Positions 42,253 through 53,305 of a stretch of 58,903 nt of DNA are shown one piece after another. The position numbers and the translations under genes were made by a program. Source of the stretch: Candidatus Aquidulcis sp. (GTDB lineage Bacteria > Chloroflexota > Anaerolineae > Anaerolineales > UBA4823); assembly GCA_020723385.1 (NCBI GenBank), contig DYIZ01000016.1:1-58903 (forward strand). The letters are read 5' to 3'. Under the pieces are notes generated by a model. The model was not told where the DNA came from, did no database searches, and saw nothing but the letters and a program-made list of their open reading frames with translations. Positions within the stretch are counted from its first letter, which is position 1, and every line of letters begins with the position of its first letter.

Positions 42253-44937
42253 TTATGGCACGGCGTAGATCGTCATCTGTCCCTGGGTGAATACCGGGGT
42301 GAACGATGTCTCGAACTTTCTCAGCGCAGCAGTCAGGTTGCATGTACGCCCTGGCTCGTCACATACACGCTGAATATAGGTTTTTTCCGATGCGCCGACG
42401 ATAACGTACTGAACCTGCCATTTTTTCAGCAATTCCAGTGCATCATTAGCATCGTGCGTGGTAAAAATTGTGGCGATATCTGGCTGGCGCAATCCTTGTT
42501 CTGTGTAACTGCCGCGCCATTGTTCCTCGTGGACGGCCCAACCAAGTACGGTCGGCAGGCCGGTAAAGGCGCTGATGCGGCCATAATATTCATACAATCC
42601 CCCTGGGGCTTCCAGAATGACCGGCGCGCCGGTCACGTTGGTGTTCAGCCACTCGATGGCAGCCCAATCGTCGGGGTTGCCGGATGCAATCTCACTGGTT
42701 CCGTCGAGATTCGGCTGCGTGGTGAAGCCTTTCACCCGGCTCCAAAAAGCCATGGTTGGGTAGATCATTGCCAGGAGAACGAGAATGACACTGACGGACA
42801 GAAAGCTCCATTTGACGACCGGCCCAAGGATGCGCTCGCTGCGGTTGAGCATCCACCACACGCCGTAGGCGCTGGCGCAAGCCAGCATTACCCATCCCTG
42901 GAAGTAGAATTTAAAGACCGTGTTCATGCGGTAGCCGAATATATCCCGCAGATAGAAGAACTCGACGCTCAGGGTGAGCGCCAACCCAATGAGGATCAGC
43001 AAAAAGGCGAAGATGTCGCTGGAGGCGGCAGGTTGCGCTCCGCCAGCTTCATCGGCCCCTTTGGCTGCCCCGGCGTGGATGCGCTCCCGGGGGGCGGCCT
43101 CGCCAGTGGAAGCGGGTCGCCACAACAGCGCGGCGATACACAGCGCCAGGAGCAGCGTCAGCAGGATGAACAGCCAGGGGTTGAGCAGCCGGGCTTTCAG
43201 CGATGCGCCAACCGCCTCGGCAAGGCTCAAATTACCAAAAGCGACATTGACTCCTGTATCAACGATCAATTTTTGGAAGGCCTGGCTCAACGCGTACAGC
43301 AGCCGGGCGCCGATCAGCACCAGGGCGTAGAATCCCAGGCAGATAGCGACGATCCAGCCCCATCCCTTCAGCGCGACATTCAAGACCGAGCGCGGGTTGC
43401 CCTGGCGGGCGCGTCCGATCAGATAGGCAGCCAAAAAACAAATCGCCACGAAAATGAACGGCCCGAATTGGATCAGATACTGCGGCAGACGCGTGGGCGG
43501 GAATACATAGGGCAGGATGCCGCCCGCTTGTGAGCTGAAGCCGGCATAGAAAAAGGCATACAACGCCAGCCCGCTGACCAACCAGGCGACGAACAGCGCG
43601 CCCGTGCGCAGGATCAGATCACGGTCGAGCGGCTGCCTCGATCGGGCGTAGACGCCCGCGCCGTAGGCCAACGAGACCAGGGCCAGGTAGATGGGGAGAT
43701 CCCAGGTGTTCAAGAAGCCCAACGCGCCCAAGGCGACTGCGTAGATCACAAAAGTGACCCAATCCCCCTCGAAAACTGTTGCGATGGGATTCCACCATGC
43801 AGCAGGCCTGGCGGTGATTCCCGCGTCACCCTCCACCGTCCGCAGTCCACGGTCGTCGGTCTGCGGTCGTCGGTCAGAAGTCTGCCGCCGCAGCAGATTC
43901 AGCGCCAGCGCAATTGCCAGGATTACAAAGGGAAGCCCTAACACGTGGGGGTGGTTGTCGCCGAGGAGAAAGCTAAAGAAAGGAAATTCCGAAATCGGCG
44001 GGATGGTGACGAGCTTGCCGCTGAAATCGAGGTCAGCCAAAACACGTGAGCCGCGCCACCACCACCAGCCGCCCGCATCTCCCGGGTAAAACGAGCCGCT
44101 GGTGGCTGCGGAGGCCAGGTCGGGAATATTGATCCATTCCCAAAACCACGCCGGGATGATGCCCAATGAATGAAGCCCCTCGAACAAGCCCTCCAGGTTA
44201 CCCATCAGCGCAACGAACAGCGATCCGAGCAAACCGTAACCGAGAGCCTGGGTAGTGCGGGCGCGCCTTTCCGATTTCAGGCGGCGGCTGCCTGCTATCA
44301 GGTTGTACACTACCCCGAACGAACCCTGTACCGTCAAGGCGAACAGCAGCGCATCGTACAACTCGAAACCGACGCCCGCCGCGACGCCCGAAAGCCGCGT
44401 CATGATGCCTATCATCACGTAACCGAAATAATAATACGAGATCGAGAATCCCGACAGCCAGGCGTCGAGCGGCGGGAAATTCGGGCTGCGCAGGATTCCG
44501 TTCAGGAAAGTGATTTCCATGAATTTCTCGCCGCCGGCGCTCATGATCTTGCCCGCCGCGTAAGCCCGCAGAACCACCCACAGCACGAAGGCCAGCGTGA
44601 ACAACACCTCGACCAGGATCACGAGGTTGCGGTTTTCCACCAGGAAAGACGGCAAGGTGGGTTGGCCCTCCTCCTCGGGGCGTTTCTGTCGCCAGATGTA
44701 GATAAACAGCGACAACCCTCCGGTGACCAGCAAAGCAACCAGGATTCCGGCAGTGTTATTTTGGATCAGATAACTGCTGGCCCCCAGCCACAGCAGGTAA
44801 CTGACCAGCAGCAGACCGAGCGATTTCGCAAATGTGTAGCCGCGGTCAGGCAGCCAGCGGAAGAGACGGAAGGACAGCGGCAACGCCGCCAGCCCGAAAA
44901 GCTGAATGATGACCCACCAGAGAAGAACATCGGTCAA
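42253..44937 (-). CDS. DUF2298 (YYY domain) membrane protein
   Basis: An 894-residue polytopic protein with about 16-18 transmembrane helices. FSISYYYFGYVMIGIMTRLSG contains the YYY triplet that names the Chloroflexota/archaeal family. The C-terminus (about 740-894) is soluble and ends in SLE-poor, Ile/Tyr strands. It starts at TTG 44937 with AAGGAGA upstream. A Thr/Asp/Arg linker at about residues 352-369 derives from a low-complexity repeat. The family is inferred to act in surface polymer or glycan synthesis; the reaction is unknown. Confidence 0.88.
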   Translation of the reverse strand: MTDVLLWWVIIQLFGLAALPLSFRLFRWLPDRGYTFAKSLGLLLVSYLLWLGASSYLIQNNTAGILVALLVTGGLSLFIYIWRQKRPEEEGQPTLPSFLVENRNLVILVEVLFTLAFVLWVVLRAYAAGKIMSAGGEKFMEITFLNGILRSPNFPPLDAWLSGFSISYYYFGYVMIGIMTRLSGVAAGVGFELYDALLFALTVQGSFGVVYNLIAGSRRLKSERRARTTQALGYGLLGSLFVALMGNLEGLFEGLHSLGIIPAWFWEWINIPDLASAATSGSFYPGDAGGWWWWRGSRVLADLDFSGKLVTIPPISEFPFFSFLLGDNHPHVLGLPFVILAIALALNLLRRQTSDRRPQTDDRGLRTVEGDAGITARPAAWWNPIATVFEGDWVTFVIYAVALGALGFLNTWDLPIYLALVSLAYGAGVYARSRQPLDRDLILRTGALFVAWLVSGLALYAFFYAGFSSQAGGILPYVFPPTRLPQYLIQFGPFIFVAICFLAAYLIGRARQGNPRSVLNVALKGWGWIVAICLGFYALVLIGARLLYALSQAFQKLIVDTGVNVAFGNLSLAEAVGASLKARLLNPWLFILLTLLLALCIAALLWRPASTGEAAPRERIHAGAAKGADEAGGAQPAASSDIFAFLLILIGLALTLSVEFFYLRDIFGYRMNTVFKFYFQGWVMLACASAYGVWWMLNRSERILGPVVKWSFLSVSVILVLLAMIYPTMAFWSRVKGFTTQPNLDGTSEIASGNPDDWAAIEWLNTNVTGAPVILEAPGGLYEYYGRISAFTGLPTVLGWAVHEEQWRGSYTEQGLRQPDIATIFTTHDANDALELLKKWQVQYVIVGASEKTYIQRVCDEPGRTCNLTAALRKFETSFTPVFTQGQMTIYAVP
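43832..43885. repeat. Low-complexity CGGTCGTCGGTC words inside the YYY gene
   Basis: CCGTCCGCAGTCC, GGTCGTCGGTCTGCGG and GTCGTCGGTC words occur in tandem and in frame. They encode a hydrophilic loop with RRPQTDDRGLRTVEG. The words resemble intergenic repeats elsewhere in the window. Confidence 0.75.
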
Positions 44938-44949
44938 GGTTGACTCTCC

Positions 44950-45294
44950 TTAGCGCGCTTCGGAAAGTATTCTTTCCAAAATAGCGATCAACGGCGGAAG
45001 ATCGTCTGTGACTGTATCCCAGACAAGATTCAAATCAATATCAAAGTAGGCATGGATCAACCGGTTCCTCATAGCGACGATATTAGGCTAGGGAATTTCC
45101 GGGCATTTTTCGATTGTTTCAGGAGATACATGTGCAGCGGCCTCCCCTACGATTTCAATATCTTTGACAAGGATAAGGACAAGCCCGCGATCTGTATTGA
45201 GATCCTCACGTGTGTGGCCTTCAGCAAATTGCACTGCTTCTTTGGCTGCGTCACACATGTGGTGTATGCGAACCTGGTCATCCTTTTTGGACAT
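44950..45294 (-). pseudogene. hepT: HepT toxin (HEPN) with an in-frame TAG
   Basis: The reading frame from ATG 45294 encodes the HepT N-terminus (residues 1-68, MCDAAKEAVQFAEGHTREDL and LVKDIEIVGEAAAHVS), then hits TAG at 45088-45090 after EIP. The same frame continues without shift to TAA at 44950 and encodes the conserved C-terminal part with RNRLIHAYF (the HEPN R-x4-H-x-Y motif) and VWDTVTDDLPPLIAILERIL. In family members a Trp (TGG) sits at that place, so one G-to-A change explains the stop. The toxin is therefore truncated before its active-site motif unless TAG is suppressed. MntA upstream is intact and overlaps it by 17 bp. Confidence 0.9.
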
Positions 45295-45619
45295 ACTGAA
45301 CCTCGGCTGTTTCTACTACTTCTTGTCGAAAGTATCGGCTCAAATCGGCTGGTGTCCTCATGTCAACCTTTCGACCTAAAAGCCTCGAAAGTTCGATCTC
45401 CATTCCTGCCAGGCGAATCAGACCAACCCTTGCCCCTGACTCGAATTCCACCAAAATGTCCACATCGCTTTCAGGTCGAAAGTCATCACGTAAAACAGAA
45501 CCGAACAATGATAACTTCCGTATCTGATTACGACGACAAAATTCGGCAATCTTGCGCCTGGGAATGGCGATATTCCTTCGAGAGTGTGACGGAGAACTCT
45601 TAGTAGAAGGTGTGTCCAT
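45278..45619 (-). CDS. mntA: MntA-type antitoxin nucleotidyltransferase
   Basis: A 113-residue minimal nucleotidyltransferase. The motif G-S-x10-D-V-D ([22 protein letters not shown]) at about residue 37 is the MNT catalytic core. The N-terminus [22 protein letters not shown] and the C-terminus [18 protein letters not shown] are typical. MntA adds AMP to a Tyr of HepT and silences it. It starts at 45619 with AAAGGTGG upstream. It lies directly upstream of hepT and overlaps it. Confidence 0.92.
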   Translation of the reverse strand: MDTPSTKSSPSHSRRNIAIPRRKIAEFCRRNQIRKLSLFGSVLRDDFRPESDVDILVEFESGARVGLIRLAGMEIELSRLLGRKVDMRTPADLSRYFRQEVVETAEVQYVQKG

Positions 45620-45648
45620 AATTTGATCCACCTTTCTTTGAAACAGTC

Positions 45649-48600
45649 TCACTGCCCAATTACCTCGTATATTATCATATCCCGATCCCGATAGACCTCG
45701 TTCCATAACACTCCGAGCAGCGACGGGAACTTGTCAAGCCCTGGGCCGGGATACCAGCCGCGTTCCAACTGTCCCACGATGATATATTGGACATTGTACT
45801 TGTTCAAAAAAGCGCGCGCCTCGCTGGTCTCCAGCGTCTCGTAGAATTCGCGCACTTCGCGGCCCCGAACAGACACCGGGTCGCTGGGGATGAGGGCGCG
45901 CTGCTGCTGCTGGTGCCACTGCCAGCCGACGACCGTTGGCAGGCCGGTGTAGATCGAGAAACGCGAGAACCAGGCATACTGGATGCCATCCGATGCGCCG
46001 TCGAGAAGAACCGGCGAGCCTTTCACGTTATCCTGCACCCAGCGGATAGCGGTGTAATCCTGGTTCAAATCCAGCTCTGTGTTCCGGTTGTTGTAAGTTG
46101 CCGAAGCCATATAAGCCATGCCATCCAGCGTGTGCGGCGCAGTCGGAACCATGCGATCCCTGATCTTGGCAGAGGTGGCAGTGATGGTATACAACCCGGC
46201 AGAGGCGAACAGGAAAACCAGGACGATCATCCAGGGGACGCGGTAGCGCGCCAGCCAGGTGCGCAGATCGGCGAACAGCCAGCCGAGCGCCGCCGCGGCG
46301 CTTACCGAGAACAGGGTCCAAACCTGGAGATAGAATTTGAAAACCGTGTTCTGCCGCCCGATATCGCCGCGCGCCACAATGACCTCGACCACCAGGGTGA
46401 TGACCAATCCGGTGCCGATGAGGAACAGCACCGCCCGTTTGGCTTCCGGCATCCCGGGGCGCAAGAGCAGCACCCCAGCCCAGGCCGCCAGCGGGATGGC
46501 AAACCAGGCGACGGCGATGCCCCGCCCAATGGGCAGCCCGGCCAGCGCTTGACCTTTATCAGCATCGGGCATCTTGATCGCCAATAACAAAATGAGCATT
46601 ACCAGCAAAATCACCGCCCCGATGATGATTTCGCGGAAGGGGATGAGCTTGCGCAGCGAGGAAAGCGGCGTGCTGGCCATCCAATTGCGCGTCTCCCACA
46701 GCATCCACGAGACCAGCACGAAGAGGAACAGGCCCCAATGGACAAGATACGACTCTGCCGGCGTAATCGGGCCTTTCCACACTTCGACAGCCTTATAAGC
46801 TGGCCCATACCATTGCCAATACGGGCGGTACATCAGCAAAGACAGCCCGACGAGCAAAGCCACTCCGCTCACGGTAGCGATCAAACTTTTACTGAACGGA
46901 GGCCAGGTTTTTAGCCAGGGCGCTTTCCCAGGGTCGAAATAGCGCCAGATAGCATATCCCGTGGCGACCACCGCCAGCGGCAGGTAGGTGTAAATATCCG
47001 ACAAATTGAACGGGTACAGCGCCCCGATCACCAGCCCGCCGAGGAAGAAACCCAATGCGCCGTCCAGGATGCTCTTCCAGCGGGCGCGACCCAACACGAT
47101 CGCCGCCGCCCAGGCCACCGCCAGCAGATAAACTGGCATAGCGAACAGGTGTGCGTGCGGGTCGGCGTAGAGGAACGTGAACAACGGGAACTCAGTGATG
47201 GCCAGGTCGCCGCCGGGCATCACCCGGCTGGGGATCCAATACCAATCGCCCAAGCCGTAGGGCAGGTTAGCGCCGCTGATCCATTGCGTTGCCCCATTGA
47301 GCGCCCACCCCACTCGGGTCAGCAGTGAGATGCCCTCGGCATAGATGTCTGCGCCAGATGAACCCAGGATTTGCCAGCCGCGGTAAATCATGCGCAGCGT
47401 CCCCAGGTTGCCGAGCATCACCATCAATAACGCCGCCGCCAGCCCGGCGAGGAGGGGATAGAGTATCTCGCGGGAGAGCAGAGGGGCGAAGGGCGAGGGG
47501 CGAGGGGCGAGGGGCGAGGGCGGAGGGGCGTGGGGCGAAGCACTCGTACGAGATTCATCCCCGGTGGCTTCCGCCGGTTGTCGGTTTTCTGTCTTCGATC
47601 TCATCAAATTCCAGCCAATCGAGAAGGCCGCCAGCGCCACCATGGCGAAGAGGGTGGGCAGGATGAGGTTGTAGCCGATGGCAGGCACAATGCCCAACAG
47701 CTTGACCGGCACCCCCGCGAAGACGAAGCCGTAATAGTAATAATTCAGATAGCCGCCCGCAAACCACGGATCATAAGGCGGGAAGGTCGTACTCTTCAAG
47801 ACGGCGTTGAAGTAGGCAAAATCCATCGGCTTTTCGCCGCCGAAGCTGGCGTGCCACAGGTCGGGGTTGCCCAACCGGATTAAGAGATCGGCCAGGAAGA
47901 AGGCCAGGAACAGCCCCTCGACGAGCAGAAAATACCAGCCGCGCTCGTTCAATTCTTGCCACAGCTCTTCTCGCTGCCGGTAAGCCAACAGCAAACCGGC
48001 AATCAGGATGAGCGTGAAAGCCGCGACGATAGTCGGGCGGGTGAAGGGCAGGCGCAGCGACCCGGCCAGCCACACCATCCAGGTGAGCAGCAGCAACCCG
48101 GCCGTGCGCGCCAACGGGTAGCCGCGGTCGCTCAAACCGGGCAGCGCCGCCCGCACGATCGGGTACACCAGCAATCCCAAAATCCCGATGAACACATACC
48201 AAACGACCAGCCCCAGGAAGTGGAAGCGGTTGACCAGCGAATCGTAGCTGAAGAAATCAGACCACGTCCCGCCGGCCTGCTGTTCCGTCAAACGCTCGGA
48301 TGGAAGCATCAAATCCGATGGGTAGGAGGCGAACTTCTTGGGGGTGAGGCGCACGATCTGCGAGAAATCCACTGCACCCAGAATGTCACGCACCCGCTGC
48401 GGGTCGAAATCCGCCGTCTTGCGGAAGATCAGCACCTTGGGCGCGTCGTACACGGTGAAAGCTTCTTCGGCAAACTGAGAGTTGAAGCGGATCGGGCCGA
48501 TGGCCGGGTCGGATTGGAAAACCGCCGCCAGCTCGTAGCCCAGGTTGCCCTGGAACATGCCCGGCTCCGCCACGGCATAGCACCAGATGATCGTCTTTTC

Positions 48601-50967
48601 TGCCGGGCAGCCGAGTAAATTGCGGTAATAGACCGTCGTCATCGGGAAACGCTCAGGGATGCGCGTCAGGCTGCCCCACTGCCGGTTGGACGAGATGGCG
48701 ATGTACTCCGCCGAGTCCATAATGGTAGCGAACCGCTCGACTTTTTCGGGGTTGTCATCCCAGTACATGTTGAAGTTCAACCCCGGCGAGTACACACCGC
48801 CGAAACCGTCCTGCCCATCCACGCGCAGCGGCAAGCCATCGTCCCAATCGCCCTCGTTGGCCAGCGCCGCGCCGAGCAAGGTGAGCGCGCCATCGCCTTG
48901 CACCTCGAAGCGCAGGCTGTAATTCTTATCTTCGACAATCGTGACCGGGCTGCTCAGGGTGAGGGTGTACCCGGAACCGTCCGGCCCCTTGGGTTCGAGG
49001 AAATCCCCGCTGACGGAGGCCGTCGCCAGGGGTTCATCGCCCGTCTCCGGCGAGGTGACTGTCACCGTCAAAGTCTTCGTCCCCGGCGCGCCTTGCTGGT
49101 CTTCGATCGTGTGCAGGTAGATTTCGGTCAGCTCGCCGCTGGCAGGAGCGGTGAAACTCGTCAAATAGGATTGGTCAGCCCGGAAGGTGTGATCGTAGGG
49201 ATAAGCCACCACCTGATTTTTCATACCCTCACTGGTCTGGATATGAGCATTGATCGGGCCGGGGACGTTCTGGAAGAGCCAGCGGGAGGCAGCTACGCGG
49301 GTGAAATCTTGGCCGTAAACGCTGCTCACGAACGCCAAGGCGTAGAGGAAGGTTGCGAGAAGGACTCCGATCCCGATGACGAGCCCGGCTGGTTTACTCA
49401 GTTTGGCGGCCCAGAATTTGATCTGATCGGCGGCCTGCGAAAACCACTCTGGCGAGGGGCGGTTGGTCAAATCCGTATGAGGGTTGTGGGCTATCGAACC
49501 TTCAACCTTTAACTTTGAACCTTCAACCATTTGGAATACCGCCCACGCAGCGAAAATTACCAAAAGTGGATAAACCGGAAGCTGGTAACGCATGGTCGGA
49601 TTGGCCTGCAAGGATTGCCAGGCAAAGTAGGCGCCCGTCCAACCCCACAGCAGGATGTGATCCCGCCACTCGCCGGTGCGGGAAGCCAACATTCGCCACC
49701 CCACCCACAGGAATCCGGCGAAGGCCAGGATGCCCAACGGCAGCCCGAGGCCCCAATTGACCAGGTTTTCACCCGAGAACAACACTGTGCGGCGCGCCCA
49801 TTGCAGCGCGAAGGGGACATCTATATCGCCAGCGGCTTGCGCCCGCTGCTCGCGGATAGTCGCCAGCCATTGCGGGTTGGGCTTCATCCCGAAGAAACTC
49901 GGCCCGGTGAAGGCATACGGCTGTGCTACCCGGAAGACGAGGATGCTGACCAGGGCGGCGATGCCCACGTAAGCGATCAAGTGAATCGCTTGACGCTTGC
50001 GCTCGCTGGCCGGGAGCTTGATGAACCGTAGAAATGCCGCGACGGGCAGCACCAGCGCCACCGGAGCCGCGTTCAACTTCGACGCGACCGCCAGCCCGAG
50101 CGCAACCCCAAAACCGATGCTGAACCAAAATGTCGGCGCGGTAAGAAAGCGGATGATGGCGCGGGTGATTTCTAGGGTCATATCCGCCGGCGGCTGATCG
50201 TTGACGGTGGACGGTTGACCGTTGGCCGTTGACGGTTGCCCGCTTTCCGCCAGGGATTCATCGGTGGTCGGCGGTTGGCGGTCGGCGGTCGTTTTGGCCT
50301 GCATCACCAACACGGCAAAATACACCGCCAGCGCGGCGAAAAAGTTGAGGAAAGTATCTTCTTTGAAAAAGTGCGACAGTTGGATAGGCAGCACCGCGCA
50401 GCCATAAAAAGCGGAGGCCAAAAGGCCGATCTTTTTGTTGTATAACCGCGATGCAATGAGATAAACCAGCAGCACGGTCGCCAGGTCGAACAAGGCCGAG
50501 ACGATGCGCCCGATATCTTGCGCCTCGTTGAACCCGCTGTGCCCATAGATGCCCTCGACCAGATAACGCACCAGGAATATAGGGAAGGTGCCATACACGA
50601 AAAAGCTGTAATTCTGATTGCCCGGATTGAGCGGTGAACAGGAGGTATCGAAATACCCGCCCCAGTCTTCACAATCGGAGAAAGTGTCAGCGTAAGCCTC
50701 GCGCCACGGCAGCCGTGCGGCGGTGGGCGGCGCGCCGACGCCTTTGCCAATCGGCTTGATGTCTGATTCGACCATGAGCAGGAAGCGCTCATCGGGGTGC
50801 ATGTAGGTGTATTCGCCCCACTTGGTGCCTACGGCCCGGAAAACCGCCGATACGAGCAGTACGTAGATCACCAAAATGTTGTAGATCCACTCACCCAACG
50901 GACGGCGTGTCTTTTTGGGGCTAGGCGGGGAGGAAATGGTCGTTACGGGCAAGGCGGAAGGTTGCAT
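45649..50967 (-). CDS. Giant membrane protein: GT-C-like N-terminal half fused to a DUF2298/YYY C-terminal half
   Basis: A 1772-residue protein with about 25 or more transmembrane helices. Residues about 30-560 resemble GT39/PMT GT-C glycosyltransferases, with an acidic first loop ([11 protein letters not shown]) that would hold the catalytic Asp/Glu. About 590-890 is a soluble region. The second half (about 930-1770) matches DUF2298, including [20 protein letters not shown] with the YYY group. It ends in a soluble domain. Four low-complexity word repeats form in-frame hydrophilic linkers (see repeats). Starts are ATG 50967 or TTG 50973. It sits 14 bp downstream of a GT39 gene. Confidence 0.85.
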   Translation of the reverse strand: MQPSALPVTTISSPPSPKKTRRPLGEWIYNILVIYVLLVSAVFRAVGTKWGEYTYMHPDERFLLMVESDIKPIGKGVGAPPTAARLPWREAYADTFSDCEDWGGYFDTSCSPLNPGNQNYSFFVYGTFPIFLVRYLVEGIYGHSGFNEAQDIGRIVSALFDLATVLLVYLIASRLYNKKIGLLASAFYGCAVLPIQLSHFFKEDTFLNFFAALAVYFAVLVMQAKTTADRQPPTTDESLAESGQPSTANGQPSTVNDQPPADMTLEITRAIIRFLTAPTFWFSIGFGVALGLAVASKLNAAPVALVLPVAAFLRFIKLPASERKRQAIHLIAYVGIAALVSILVFRVAQPYAFTGPSFFGMKPNPQWLATIREQRAQAAGDIDVPFALQWARRTVLFSGENLVNWGLGLPLGILAFAGFLWVGWRMLASRTGEWRDHILLWGWTGAYFAWQSLQANPTMRYQLPVYPLLVIFAAWAVFQMVEGSKLKVEGSIAHNPHTDLTNRPSPEWFSQAADQIKFWAAKLSKPAGLVIGIGVLLATFLYALAFVSSVYGQDFTRVAASRWLFQNVPGPINAHIQTSEGMKNQVVAYPYDHTFRADQSYLTSFTAPASGELTEIYLHTIEDQQGAPGTKTLTVTVTSPETGDEPLATASVSGDFLEPKGPDGSGYTLTLSSPVTIVEDKNYSLRFEVQGDGALTLLGAALANEGDWDDGLPLRVDGQDGFGGVYSPGLNFNMYWDDNPEKVERFATIMDSAEYIAISSNRQWGSLTRIPERFPMTTVYYRNLLGCPAEKTIIWCYAVAEPGMFQGNLGYELAAVFQSDPAIGPIRFNSQFAEEAFTVYDAPKVLIFRKTADFDPQRVRDILGAVDFSQIVRLTPKKFASYPSDLMLPSERLTEQQAGGTWSDFFSYDSLVNRFHFLGLVVWYVFIGILGLLVYPIVRAALPGLSDRGYPLARTAGLLLLTWMVWLAGSLRLPFTRPTIVAAFTLILIAGLLLAYRQREELWQELNERGWYFLLVEGLFLAFFLADLLIRLGNPDLWHASFGGEKPMDFAYFNAVLKSTTFPPYDPWFAGGYLNYYYYGFVFAGVPVKLLGIVPAIGYNLILPTLFAMVALAAFSIGWNLMRSKTENRQPAEATGDESRTSASPHAPPPSPLAPRPSPFAPLLSREILYPLLAGLAAALLMVMLGNLGTLRMIYRGWQILGSSGADIYAEGISLLTRVGWALNGATQWISGANLPYGLGDWYWIPSRVMPGGDLAITEFPLFTFLYADPHAHLFAMPVYLLAVAWAAAIVLGRARWKSILDGALGFFLGGLVIGALYPFNLSDIYTYLPLAVVATGYAIWRYFDPGKAPWLKTWPPFSKSLIATVSGVALLVGLSLLMYRPYWQWYGPAYKAVEVWKGPITPAESYLVHWGLFLFVLVSWMLWETRNWMASTPLSSLRKLIPFREIIIGAVILLVMLILLLAIKMPDADKGQALAGLPIGRGIAVAWFAIPLAAWAGVLLLRPGMPEAKRAVLFLIGTGLVITLVVEVIVARGDIGRQNTVFKFYLQVWTLFSVSAAAALGWLFADLRTWLARYRVPWMIVLVFLFASAGLYTITATSAKIRDRMVPTAPHTLDGMAYMASATYNNRNTELDLNQDYTAIRWVQDNVKGSPVLLDGASDGIQYAWFSRFSIYTGLPTVVGWQWHQQQQRALIPSDPVSVRGREVREFYETLETSEARAFLNKYNVQYIIVGQLERGWYPGPGLDKFPSLLGVLWNEVYRDRDMIIYEVIGQ
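47481..47540. repeat. GGGCGAGGGGCGAGG words inside the giant YYY gene
   Basis: Seven GGGCGAGG-type units in tandem, in frame. On the coding strand they encode a Pro/Ser/Ala-rich stretch ([19 protein letters not shown]) at about residues 1143-1162. Confidence 0.85.
49494..49532. repeat. AACCTTCAACC words inside the giant YYY gene
   Basis: AACCTTCAACCTTTAACTTTG and TTCAACC units occur in frame and encode a [11 protein letters not shown]-type linker at about residue 480. Confidence 0.75.
50187..50292. repeat. GGTTGACGGTTG-type words inside the giant YYY gene
   Basis: Over 100 bp of ACGGTTGACCGTTGGCCG-like words and GGTCGGCGGTTGGC units, in frame, encoding a linker rich in Thr, Asp, Pro and Gln ([20 protein letters not shown]) at about residues 226-261. 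Confidence 0.85.
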
Positions 50968-50980
50968 AATCAATCACTTT

Positions 50981-53305
50981 TCACTCAGGCGGTTCGCTGG
51001 TCGTGAACGCTGGGGCCAGCAATTCCAACGGGGTCGGCGGGATGGAGGGAGGAACCAGGTAGAGCAGGAAATCTTTGCCCACGTGAGACACGTAAGTAGT
51101 CATCTGCCCCTGGGGATAGAGCTGGCGCAGGGTCTCCTGATCCTGTTGATCCTCCGGGTAGATGATGAACAGCTTCATGCGTGGATCGTTGAGGGTGTCC
51201 GCGAAGTGATCGGGCCATATCGCCATGTCGCGTGTGGTCAGGCCAGCATTCATTCCCACCAAACGGGTATCCACCCAGTACGGGTAGGCTACCACCCAGG
51301 CTGTGTCGCTTGTTCCAGATAGCACGGCGAACTCACGCACCACGTCACCCATCTCGGAGGTGTTCCAGGCTCCGCCTACGTATGATTGGTAATACTGCCT
51401 AAAAACCAAACCGTAATTCTCGGCGGCAGACCAAAAGAGCAATACGATTGCCAGCACCCACCCGACGCGTCTCCCGGCGGTTTTGGCATGGGTTTCCAAA
51501 GCAGTCAGCAATCCATCGAGTGCAATTGCCACAATGATGAATACCGTCACATACGCGCCGCCCGCCCGGTTGAGGGCCGGGTTCTCCGCAGGGAACGCCA
51601 GCGAGAGGATGGACGGCATCATCAAGAGCGGTACAGAGAGCGGCAAGAATAAGTCCAGCCAATGCGCGGCGTTTTTACCATTTTCCGAGGTGATCAAATT
51701 CCAAATATAACGCCACAGGAGCAGCGCCATCCCCAGGTAGAACAGCACCGCCGAGATCGTGTCCAGCGCCGGGCGGTGGGTCACCGAATGCACCCAGATT
51801 TCGCCATCGTCCCAGGCGAACATGGCCATGGCGCGCCCGGTGTTTTCCAGGAAGATTTTCCAGGCTGCGTCGGGCAGCGGCTGCTCAACGCTCCCCACAC
51901 GGGAGAAGGCGCGAAAGCTGAATCCTTCCGGGTTCTCTTGCGCGTAACGCAGCAGCGGCAAAAACACGTAAGCCGACACGATGGCGACGATAGCCAGCCA
52001 GAAAATGGCCTGCCGCCGCGCGCCGGAGGCTTGCTTGTGAATCAGATACAAACCAACCGCCGCGACCACCACGAACGGCAGGATGCGGATCGGGGTATAA
52101 CCGTGCAGCCCAATCCCCAAGGCGATGCCGCACAAAATGAAATCGTTGCGATTGCGGGTGCGCAGCCCGCGGATGAGATAATACAGCACAGGTGCAACAA
52201 ACAACGGGTAAAGCGGGAAGCGCAGCCCGACGCGTGAAATCACGTTCGGCCAGTAGCCGATGCCGGCGAAGAGCAATGCCAGCCAGCCTACCCGCTTGTT
52301 CGCGACCTCTTTACCCAGCAAGTAAATGAATGGCAGCGTGAGCAGCCCGGCCAAAACCGTCCCGATCTTAAGGCTGAGGAACGAATATCCTGTGCCGAGA
52401 TATTTGACAATCGCCGCGGTCATATACATTTGCAGCGCCTCGCGACCGGTATTGCGCGGGAAGAAGATTTGCGTTTGGCCGTGGAGCACATCCCATACGT
52501 CGAGCAGCTTCTCGGCCTGGTCGCTGACCATTTCCGGCGGAACCTCGTTGATGCGATACACCCGGAAGAAAACCACCACCCCGATGATCGCCAAAGCGAG
52601 CAGCGCCGAGCGGGAGAAGCTGATACTCCACCTGGGTTGGCGAATGAAGTTGATCAACCGTATCAGCCAGGGAGTCGCGGCCGGGCGGGGGAGCCACAGC
52701 CCGAAGACCAGGCAGAATATTGCCGCTCCCCACAAAATGAGATTCAAGGTATTGAACTGGTTGGCTTTGAAAAAATAGAAAGCCGCCACCGTGAAGGGGA
52801 CGCTGGCAATCATCCAGAGCACGCGCACCTGGTCTGGCTCGTCGCGGGTCTCGTCAGCGGGGATGGGGGCAGCCCGCCATTCGCCGAGCGCGTTCGACAA
52901 GATCATCCAGGCAGCAGCCAACAGGTAAATGCCTAATCCCCACAATCCGACTATCCAAGTACGCTCCGGACGCGGGCGCATGATGAACTGGGCGAAAATA
53001 CCTACGAACACGGCAAGCAGCGCCGGCCAAGCCCAGCGAATGCGCGTCGCGGCCGGTTTGGCTTCGGCAGGCGTCGCAATTGCCGGCGCGGGGATTTCGA
53101 GAGATGGGACGGCGATCTCGGAAGCTGGCAGCTCAACCAGAGGGTGAATCGCATCCGAGGGGGCTGCCCCTTCCGGTTGAGTCAATCCTTCAGCCGGAAG
53201 GGGCAGCGTTTCAGATTTGGCGGGTGGTATGGGGATGGGTTTCCCTTTCCAGGGAGTGAGGCATGACTTGACATAATCGAGGACGGTCGGTTCTTCGTTG
53301 TTCAT
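50981..53305 (-). CDS. GT39-family membrane glycosyltransferase
   Basis: A 774-residue protein. A 90-residue Pro/Glu/Ala-rich N-terminus precedes about 12-13 transmembrane helices. The first large loop, EMVSDQAEKLLDVWDVLHGQTQIFFPRNTGREALQMY, is the GT39/PMT-like region with the acidic catalytic residue. The C-terminal 120 residues are soluble (YPQGQMTTYVSHVGKDFLLYLV). It transfers sugar from a polyprenyl-phosphate donor; the acceptor is unknown. Its start overlaps the next upstream gene's stop by 4 bp. Confidence 0.88.
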   Translation of the reverse strand: MNNEEPTVLDYVKSCLTPWKGKPIPIPPAKSETLPLPAEGLTQPEGAAPSDAIHPLVELPASEIAVPSLEIPAPAIATPAEAKPAATRIRWAWPALLAVFVGIFAQFIMRPRPERTWIVGLWGLGIYLLAAAWMILSNALGEWRAAPIPADETRDEPDQVRVLWMIASVPFTVAAFYFFKANQFNTLNLILWGAAIFCLVFGLWLPRPAATPWLIRLINFIRQPRWSISFSRSALLALAIIGVVVFFRVYRINEVPPEMVSDQAEKLLDVWDVLHGQTQIFFPRNTGREALQMYMTAAIVKYLGTGYSFLSLKIGTVLAGLLTLPFIYLLGKEVANKRVGWLALLFAGIGYWPNVISRVGLRFPLYPLFVAPVLYYLIRGLRTRNRNDFILCGIALGIGLHGYTPIRILPFVVVAAVGLYLIHKQASGARRQAIFWLAIVAIVSAYVFLPLLRYAQENPEGFSFRAFSRVGSVEQPLPDAAWKIFLENTGRAMAMFAWDDGEIWVHSVTHRPALDTISAVLFYLGMALLLWRYIWNLITSENGKNAAHWLDLFLPLSVPLLMMPSILSLAFPAENPALNRAGGAYVTVFIIVAIALDGLLTALETHAKTAGRRVGWVLAIVLLFWSAAENYGLVFRQYYQSYVGGAWNTSEMGDVVREFAVLSGTSDTAWVVAYPYWVDTRLVGMNAGLTTRDMAIWPDHFADTLNDPRMKLFIIYPEDQQDQETLRQLYPQGQMTTYVSHVGKDFLLYLVPPSIPPTPLELLAPAFTTSEPPE

